Shown one piece after another: positions 6,827-11,074 of a DNA stretch of 11,074 nucleotides. The stretch is taken from positions 1 through 11,074 of the forward strand of contig DAKU01000075.1 in assembly GCA_002508425.1 (NCBI GenBank), written 5' to 3'. Below the pieces are notes generated by a model. The model was not told the origin of the DNA, made no database searches, and saw only the letters and a list, made by a program, of their open reading frames with translations. A program made the translations under genes and the position numbers. Source of the DNA: Methanosarcinaceae archaeon UBA470 (GTDB taxonomy: Archaea; Halobacteriota; Methanosarcinia; Methanosarcinales; Methanosarcinaceae). The first letter of the stretch is position 1, and every line of letters begins with the position of its first letter.

Positions 6827-8641
6827 TCAATCGATCCTTTCCCCGCATTCCATGCAAAACTTTTCGTTTTCTTCCACGTCTCTACTGCATTTTGGGCATT
6901 TCTTCTTCCCTGCACCGATATTAGAGCGCTGTATCACACTATCCTGTATGGTAGTGGTACTGGTAATATTATATTGAGTAGTACCCGTATCCACAAAGAG
7001 ATTTACATCTGTTCTTTTTTGAATCTCTTCAAGCATCTTATGATAGAAACCTGTAAGTGCTTCTTCCTTCTGAGCCCAGGCTTTAAGTATCAGGCGTGAT
7101 TTACGTTTGCCGACAACTTCCACATAGGCTGCATATTCCATACCAGCCACCCCTTCAGCGAAGAACCTTGCAACACCTGTGAAAAGCTGCGGTGTTGCAG
7201 TGGATTCCGGACTTAGCATATATAGGTTCAAGTCCGTAAGCACCCTTGTGGAGAGAGAGAAAAGATTCTCTGCAGGGATATCAAGGTCAAGGCTTTCTTC
7301 TTCTGCCACAAGCATCTTGTTAACCTTCTGCCTCCAGGCATCTTCGTTTATTTCTCTTCTTCTTAGCACAGGGCAGATGATGCTTACCATCTTGCGTACA
7401 ATATCGCCTTTTCTTCTTTTCCTCTGGCTGTAGTCATAATATGTGATGGAGCCAGAGATTGCACAATCACCACATTCGCCTGTAGGCCTTATCTCGAATG
7501 TAGCTGTTTTACTTTCACCTGGTTCCAGCATGGAGATGGTCTTTTCTTTTTCCTGCATATAGAATACATCAGGAACGAACAGCTCCACTTTTACATCACC
7601 TATCGGTTCCTTGGAAAGGTTCTCAACCTTTACCTTATACTGGATAGAAGCACCCGTATACTGGAATGCTGATTTTACTACGATAGGAACTCCGTTCTTC
7701 CCAGCTACAAGAGGTTTAGTGGCAGTTTCAGGTTTCTTTTCCTGCACTTTTTCAGTAGGTGGAAGCGGTGACACTACGGGAGCAGGCTCAACAACTGCAG
7801 ATGGAGGCTGAATTACTCTATTAATTACCACCGGCTCCACTCTCTTTTTTTGCATAGTGCCTTTTTTCTTGCCTTTTAGCAGTAGTACTATGAATAACAG
7901 AAGGAACACTACTACACCAAGGATCACTAACAGACCCAGGGCACCATAGATCGCATTATCATCCTGGGTAGAATCTTCATATCCTGTTCCGTAAATGTCA
8001 GTGATAGTTGAAAGCGTGCGTGGATGATAGTATACTTCCCCGGCATAAACATAAATACTCTCTTCCAGACTCTGGTATCCTAATTTGGAGAGTCCTATAG
8101 TATGGGTGCCTGCTTGCACATCATATATCCAGAAATATTCCGAGCCAGTCGTACCCATATAGTAACCTTCCAGATACACTTCCACTCCCGGAGGGGTGGT
8201 AGTTATGGCGATGGAACCGGTAGTGGAGGCACTAGAAGCAGTATTATCAACAGTGTACATTGCTTCTGAGCTAACCTCTACATTAGAGATCAACACATAA
8301 TCAACATAGTAGGCGTCGGTATACAGGCTCTCAATATCAAAATCAATGCTGATCTTGTCATCATAGTACGAGAAATGCATTCCAGGACTGTAGAACTGAT
8401 CAAGAAGCACAACACCCCCATAAGTAATCGAAAGATCCACAGTATTGCTGTAAGTATCCACTGCGTATACGTTCAAATAATAACCATTGTCCACTTCAAT
8501 GGAACTGTATTCCATCAGAGGAATGCTATCGTCATAGTACGTGTAGTCGGTGAGGGGAACTATATCGTCAGCTGAACTTGCCAAAGGGATGGCGAATATA
8601 GACAGCAAGAGAAACAATGCATAGGTATAGGACTTGTGCAT
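6827..8641 (-). CDS. Membrane-anchored PEGA-domain protein with C-terminal zinc ribbon
   Basis: A 604-residue protein. In order it has a signal peptide (about 1-24), a Tyr/Asp-rich extracytoplasmic region (25-130), a PEGA domain (about 142-205, with ITTTPPGVEVYLEGYYMGTT and AGTHTIGLSKLGYQ), one membrane helix (about 233-256), and a basic stop-transfer segment (KGKKKGTMQKKR). Then come a proline-rich linker (about 269-300), a beta-sandwich (about 320-422), an unrecognised mixed domain (about 430-555), and a zinc ribbon with cysteines 582, 585, 596 and 599. By topology everything after the helix is cytosolic. The start is taken at ATG 8641-8639; a TTG directly before it is also possible. It follows the SPFH gene after 24 nt and shares with it the same type of zinc-ribbon tail. 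It may be a membrane anchor or adaptor for the SPFH/ESCRT-like proteins nearby (inferred); its biochemical activity is unknown. Confidence 0.82.
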   Translation of the reverse strand: MHKSYTYALFLLLSIFAIPLASSADDIVPLTDYTYYDDSIPLMEYSSIEVDNGYYLNVYAVDTYSNTVDLSITYGGVVLLDQFYSPGMHFSYYDDKISIDFDIESLYTDAYYVDYVLISNVEVSSEAMYTVDNTASSASTTGSIAITTTPPGVEVYLEGYYMGTTGSEYFWIYDVQAGTHTIGLSKLGYQSLEESIYVYAGEVYYHPRTLSTITDIYGTGYEDSTQDDNAIYGALGLLVILGVVVFLLLFIVLLLKGKKKGTMQKKRVEPVVINRVIQPPSAVVEPAPVVSPLPPTEKVQEKKPETATKPLVAGKNGVPIVVKSAFQYTGASIQYKVKVENLSKEPIGDVKVELFVPDVFYMQEKEKTISMLEPGESKTATFEIRPTGECGDCAISGSITYYDYSQRKRRKGDIVRKMVSIICPVLRRREINEDAWRQKVNKMLVAEEESLDLDIPAENLFSLSTRVLTDLNLYMLSPESTATPQLFTGVARFFAEGVAGMEYAAYVEVVGKRKSRLILKAWAQKEEALTGFYHKMLEEIQKRTDVNLFVDTGTTQYNITSTTTIQDSVIQRSNIGAGKKKCPKCSRDVEENEKFCMECGERID

Positions 8642-8665
8642 CAACTATGCCACATCCTTTCCAGG

Positions 8666-9952
8666 TTATTCAAGCTTCTTTCCGCACTGGCTACAGAAAC
8701 TCGCCTCTGCAGGAATTGTAGAGCCACACCCTGAACACCGCTTCACAGTGGAGCTGCCTTTGGAACTGGCTGCACCCATCAAACCTGCATCCAGTTCATG
8801 TCTCCTGTAGGCATCAGCACGCTCCCGGTCCTCCACATCCATCATAAAGGCAACCTTATCTTCTTTTGCCAGGACTTCACTCTGTTTTACTTTGGCCAGA
8901 GCCTCTAATTGCTCGGATGAAAGCTTTGCATATTCTCTGCCTTCGCTTATGGTCTTAGCCACGTCTGCACCGCCTACTCCGGTAACAGCACTGATGTAAT
9001 CAATATCCCGGAAATGCTCACGATCTTTCATGTCCTGTTCGACTTCAAACTCAGCACGCATTCCCTTTGCCTTTGTGATGTGCAGCTGTTCTTTAAGTGC
9101 TATAGCGTCTAAGGCTTCTTTGATATCTGTCTCATGCCGCAGCTTTTCAAGTTCCAACCGGGCTTCTTCTTCTTTCAAACGTTCCTCACGGACAAATTCT
9201 GTTCTCACGGCCGTAGGAGCGTGTGCTGCCCGCACCTGTGCAACATCTACCCGACCACCACGTTCGTACTTACCTTCCTCACCAAGTGTCTTGAACTCAG
9301 CAAGTTCCTCCTCAGTTTGGAACTGGTTTGTTGCTTCCATTACCCTGCCGTATGACCCCAAGTCCCACTGTACTGTATACCTGAGCATCTCCAGTCCCCA
9401 CATTGATAATGTAGAGCGCAGCTTCATCTCAAGTTCGTTCTCCAGACGCATCCGTAATTCCCTGTTGCCATAGATGTTCTCTATGTTCTCGGTCCTGACC
9501 TCCGGCTCAAGTACAAGCGTGATAACTTCACTTTCCAGGCGTTTGTAGACATCCTGTACACTTAAACTTCGCTCACCATCTTTATCAGAGATGGTGTAGG
9601 CGAAAATCATCTGGAATAAACGCTTTATTTCCATGACCCTGAACCTGAGCATGCCGCTGCATGATAAACTCTGGTTGTCTGCTGTCCAGAGTTTTGGACA
9701 TTTCCACTGCAGGTCCTTGGGAGATGTATCGATTAGGGCAACATCCACATCCTTGCGGATAGTACCAGGACTTAGCAAACCTCCCACGCTTAACTTGCCA
9801 CTTTCGATGACTTCCTCTATTTCCCCTTCCTTTATCAACACGCCTTTTTCATTGGGAGAGAGGATCACAGATTTTCTGAAAAAACCATCCACGTTCTTCT
9901 TTGGAACTACCCTAGCTAACTCATCAGGTTGCCTTTTCCATTTGAAGGCCAT
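8666..9952 (-). CDS. SPFH/flotillin-like protein with C-terminal zinc ribbon
   Basis: A 428-residue protein. Residues about 25-200 form an SPFH (band-7) domain, starting SVILSPNEKGVLIKEG and including LWTADNQSLSCSGMLRFRV and IYGNRELRMRLENELEMKL. A long charged helical region follows (about 205-390), rich in Glu, Lys and Arg and likely coiled coil. The end is a zinc ribbon with cysteines 406, 409, 420 and 423. No membrane helix is visible at the N-terminus, unlike stomatins, so it would sit on the cytosolic face of the membrane or be soluble, as in the YdjI/virion-core-like SPFH group. SPFH proteins assemble into large rings or scaffolds at membranes. The ATG at 9952 has GGGGGAG upstream. It is the first gene of a unit with the PEGA protein and is divergent from the RHH and ESCRT-III-like genes. 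Confidence 0.88.
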   Translation of the reverse strand: MAFKWKRQPDELARVVPKKNVDGFFRKSVILSPNEKGVLIKEGEIEEVIESGKLSVGGLLSPGTIRKDVDVALIDTSPKDLQWKCPKLWTADNQSLSCSGMLRFRVMEIKRLFQMIFAYTISDKDGERSLSVQDVYKRLESEVITLVLEPEVRTENIENIYGNRELRMRLENELEMKLRSTLSMWGLEMLRYTVQWDLGSYGRVMEATNQFQTEEELAEFKTLGEEGKYERGGRVDVAQVRAAHAPTAVRTEFVREERLKEEEARLELEKLRHETDIKEALDAIALKEQLHITKAKGMRAEFEVEQDMKDREHFRDIDYISAVTGVGGADVAKTISEGREYAKLSSEQLEALAKVKQSEVLAKEDKVAFMMDVEDRERADAYRRHELDAGLMGAASSKGSSTVKRCSGCGSTIPAEASFCSQCGKKLE

Positions 9953-9994
9953 TTATGCTCCCCCATACTATTCCATAATGATTATTCGGTAAAG

Positions 9995-10006
9995 ATTATA
10001 TATATG
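9995..10006. promoter_or_regulatory. Shared TATA element between divergent SPFH and RHH units
   Basis: The plus strand reads ATTATATATATG and the minus strand CATATATATAAT, a nearly symmetrical TATA box preceded by AAAG on the plus strand. It would direct starts near 10028 (plus) and near 9975 (minus), each a few tens of bases before its gene. A single element could thus serve both directions, or two overlapping boxes are present. Confidence 0.5.
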
Positions 10007-10022
10007 GTTTTGCCAAAGTATT

Positions 10023-10053
10023 AAATGGTAAACATTTATGACAAATGGCAACT
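10023..10053. promoter_or_regulatory. Possible RHH operator with 10-bp phased half-sites
   Basis: AAATG at 10023, CATTT at 10033 and AAATG at 10043 alternate in orientation at exactly 10-bp steps. The longer direct repeats AAATGGTAAAC (10023-10033) and AAATGGCAACT (10043-10053) recur at 20 bp. The block overlaps the predicted transcription start of the RHH gene. Ribbon-helix-helix regulators typically bind such short, helically phased half-sites and repress their own promoters, so autoregulation is likely but inferred. Confidence 0.45.
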
Positions 10054-10070
10054 TCCAAAGTGGAGTTAAC

Positions 10071-10226
10071 ATGAACAGATCATATCCTGTAAGTGCGAGG
10101 GTTTCTGAGGATATCAACAAGTATCTTGAAAAACTGGTGAATTCCGGCTTGGCTATCAATAAATCTGAAGCTCTAAAGCTGTGCATAAGATATGCCAAAC
10201 AGATGAAAATGGAGGAGGTCATATAA
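10071..10226 (+). CDS. Ribbon-helix-helix (CopG/MetJ-like) regulator
   Basis: A 51-residue protein. The strand YPVSARVS is followed by the helix EDINKYLEKLVNSG, the turn LAINKSEALKLCIRYAKQM and a short acidic tail. This is the standard size and order of an RHH DNA-binding domain, in which two strands from a dimer enter the major groove. The start at 10071 is chosen because GGAGTT lies 5 nt upstream; a longer frame from 10038 has no such signal. Its TAA is followed immediately by the GTG of the Snf7-like gene, so the two are translationally coupled. It probably controls the ESCRT-like operon and perhaps the divergent SPFH unit through the half-sites at 10023-10053. With such a small domain, an antitoxin-like role cannot be excluded, but no toxin-like partner is seen. 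Confidence 0.8.
   Translation: MNRSYPVSARVSEDINKYLEKLVNSGLAINKSEALKLCIRYAKQMKMEEVI
10211..10219 (+). promoter_or_regulatory. Strong ribosome binding site for the Snf7-like gene
   Basis: GGAGGAGGT lies inside the end of the RHH gene, 7 nt before the GTG at 10227. It is the strongest Shine-Dalgarno match seen in the window. It decides the GTG start and implies high translation of the Snf7-like protein relative to the regulator. Confidence 0.75.
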
Positions 10227-10796
10227 GTGGGCCTTAACAACCCTTTCAAGAAAGTGTCACCCGATGAGCTTAAAACCAAACTTGCCATTTCAGAACAAAG
10301 GCTGTCAGCCAGAGAAAAAGAACTGACCAAAAAGAAAAATAAAGCGCGTGATGAGGCAAAGAATGCTCTTGCTGAGGGCAATGACAGGGAGTTCAGGGTA
10401 GCCTCAAGGCGCTATTCTCTGGTGGATGGGCAGGTCAATACTATTGGCAGCATGGTGGAAATGGCACAGTCTATGACCGATGTTATAGAAATGCAGACTG
10501 GTCTTAAAGAAGTCGTAGAGATCGGCCAGGACTTGGGCAAATGGCAGAAACAATTAGGATTCGACACGAATAAGCTTGAAAGTGCTATCACGAATATCCG
10601 TACCTCTATGGAAAAGGTCAACACAGCTACCAGCATGATGACCTCGTCTATGGATGTTGCAATGAGCGGAAACACTGAATTGAGTGAAATGCAGGATTCC
10701 CTTAGGTCAGAGCTTCTTGCCGAACTGAGTGGTGAAAAGGCATCTGAAGACAAGCTTTCAAAGAAAATCGAGTCGGAACTCTCTGAAAGCAAATAA
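10227..10796 (+). CDS. Snf7/ESCRT-III-like coiled-coil protein with MIM1-like tail
   Basis: A 189-residue, almost wholly helical protein without membrane segments. After a basic N-terminal part (about 1-45) comes a segment resembling ESCRT-III helix 2: AKNALAEGNDREFRVASRRY (about 44-63), comparable to the AKKAI..GN..GARIYAENAI pattern of CHMP1-type proteins. It continues with a long Met/Ser/Thr-rich helical stretch (70-145), including AQSMTDVIEMQTG and MEKVNTATSMMTSSMD. The C-terminus (174-189) is acidic and basic, with E-D-K-L-S-K-K-I, a close match to the start of the MIM1 motif that binds MIT domains. ESCRT-III proteins polymerise on membranes to constrict them. Translation starts at GTG with a strong ribosome binding site. 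The next gene begins with a MIT domain, which supports the assignment. PspA-like coiled-coil proteins are the main alternative; similarity was judged by eye only. Confidence 0.72.
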   Translation: MGLNNPFKKVSPDELKTKLAISEQRLSAREKELTKKKNKARDEAKNALAEGNDREFRVASRRYSLVDGQVNTIGSMVEMAQSMTDVIEMQTGLKEVVEIGQDLGKWQKQLGFDTNKLESAITNIRTSMEKVNTATSMMTSSMDVAMSGNTELSEMQDSLRSELLAELSGEKASEDKLSKKIESELSESK

Positions 10797-10805
10797 ATTT
10801 ATTTT

Positions 10806-10827
10806 GCTAACTTGAGGTGCTAACTTG
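10806..10827 (+). repeat. Tandem 9-bp repeat around the MIT-gene start
   Basis: GCTAACTTG occurs at 10806-10814 and again at 10819-10827, the second copy containing the TTG start codon and the two copies flanking GAGGT. It looks like a small local duplication that moved the ribosome binding site and start region. No function is evident. Confidence 0.6.
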
Positions 10828-11074
10828 GCTGCATCAAGTTCAATGGCGGCAGAGGCTCGTGGATATGCCAGAGTGGCAAAGGAGCTGGAAGACACTGGAG
10901 AGCTGGAACGGGCACGTACTTTGTATCTCAAAGCTGCCAAGCTGTACAATGAAGCTTCTAAAACAACAGATGATGCTACAGACAGAAACATCCAGAGAGA
11001 TCTGGCAGAACATTTGCTCACCAGAGCACAGTCTATAAGGCAGGCAGAAGTACAGCATTCTGGTGCAGAGAGAG
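10825..11074 (+). CDS. MIT-domain protein, probable Vps4-like ATPase (partial, runs off the right edge)
   Basis: The reading frame is open from here to the end of the window (83 codons and one base, no stop), so only the N-terminus is visible. It forms three predicted helices, about residues 8-24, 26-47 and 52-75. These match the MIT domain: YARVAKELEDTGELERARTLY, then LKAAKLYNEASKTTDD, then NIQRDLAEHLLTRAQSIRQAE. In Vps4 this domain recruits the ATPase to the C-terminal motifs of ESCRT-III subunits. The start is a TTG at 10825, since GAGGTG ends 5 nt before it and a TGA lies in frame at 10813. The first ATG, at 10843, is too far from that site. It lies 28 nt after the Snf7-like gene and is probably cotranscribed. 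The AAA domain expected to follow is outside the window, so its presence is inferred; another MIT-containing protein is possible. Confidence 0.68.
   Translation, partial: MAASSSMAAEARGYARVAKELEDTGELERARTLYLKAAKLYNEASKTTDDATDRNIQRDLAEHLLTRAQSIRQAEVQHSGAER

Noticed and set aside
6676..6915. Minus-strand frame spanning the intergenic region and the end of the PEGA gene
   Set aside because: It is in another frame of the zinc-ribbon coding end, with no ribosome binding site and no recognisable content; the non-coding signals in 6635-6732 explain the region better.
9030..9473. Ser-rich plus-strand frame opposite the SPFH gene
   Set aside because: It is the complement of the Glu/Lys-rich coiled coil; no domain or start signal.
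9968..10381. Minus-strand open frame with hydrophobic N-terminus
   Set aside because: It is antisense to the RHH and Snf7-like genes; the Ser/Leu/Phe-rich product is what the complement of helical coding sequence commonly gives.
10817..11038. Plus-strand 73-residue frame and a minus-strand frame over the same bases
   Set aside because: Both overlap the MIT-domain frame, which has a ribosome binding site and a recognisable fold; the alternatives have neither.

Overview
The window most likely comes from a methanogenic euryarchaeon, probably of the Methanosarcinales (inference). It has moderate GC and short archaeal TATA boxes. Its families include a TrmB regulator, an HAE3-type RND permease with COG1361-like secreted partners, a DUF2178-like membrane protein paired with a small XRE regulator, and PEGA and zinc-ribbon proteins. 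No rRNA, tRNA, CRISPR array or insertion sequence was seen, and no gene-free stretch exceeds 300 bases.

Left end (about 48-1228): a two-gene minus-strand unit encodes a four-helix membrane protein and a small XRE-type repressor. Divergent to it is a plus-strand FMN-binding split-barrel (PNPOx-like) protein. The space between them holds three near-identical 15-bp near-palindromes, centred exactly 21 bp apart, next to a TATA-like element. This looks like the operator array of the XRE regulator.

Middle (about 6732 down to 1260, minus strand): one operon encodes an RND/MMPL permease, two tandem paralogous secreted and C-terminally anchored beta-sandwich proteins, and a TrmB-family regulator. The first three genes overlap by 4 nt (ATGA). 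Two inverted repeats flank the presumed RND promoter. The unit looks like a self-regulated envelope transport module of unknown substrate.

Right end (about 6827-11074): the most interesting region. Minus strand: an SPFH/flotillin-like protein followed 24 nt later by a membrane-anchored PEGA protein; both end in the same type of C-terminal zinc ribbon. Divergent plus strand, from a shared TATA region: a ribbon-helix-helix regulator, a Snf7/ESCRT-III-like coiled-coil protein with a C-terminal MIM1-like motif, and the beginning of a gene whose product starts with a MIT domain, as Vps4-type ATPases do. Together these suggest an ESCRT-III/Vps4-like membrane-remodelling locus in a euryarchaeon, with SPFH and zinc-ribbon membrane partners. 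The ATPase domain itself, if present, lies beyond the right edge.
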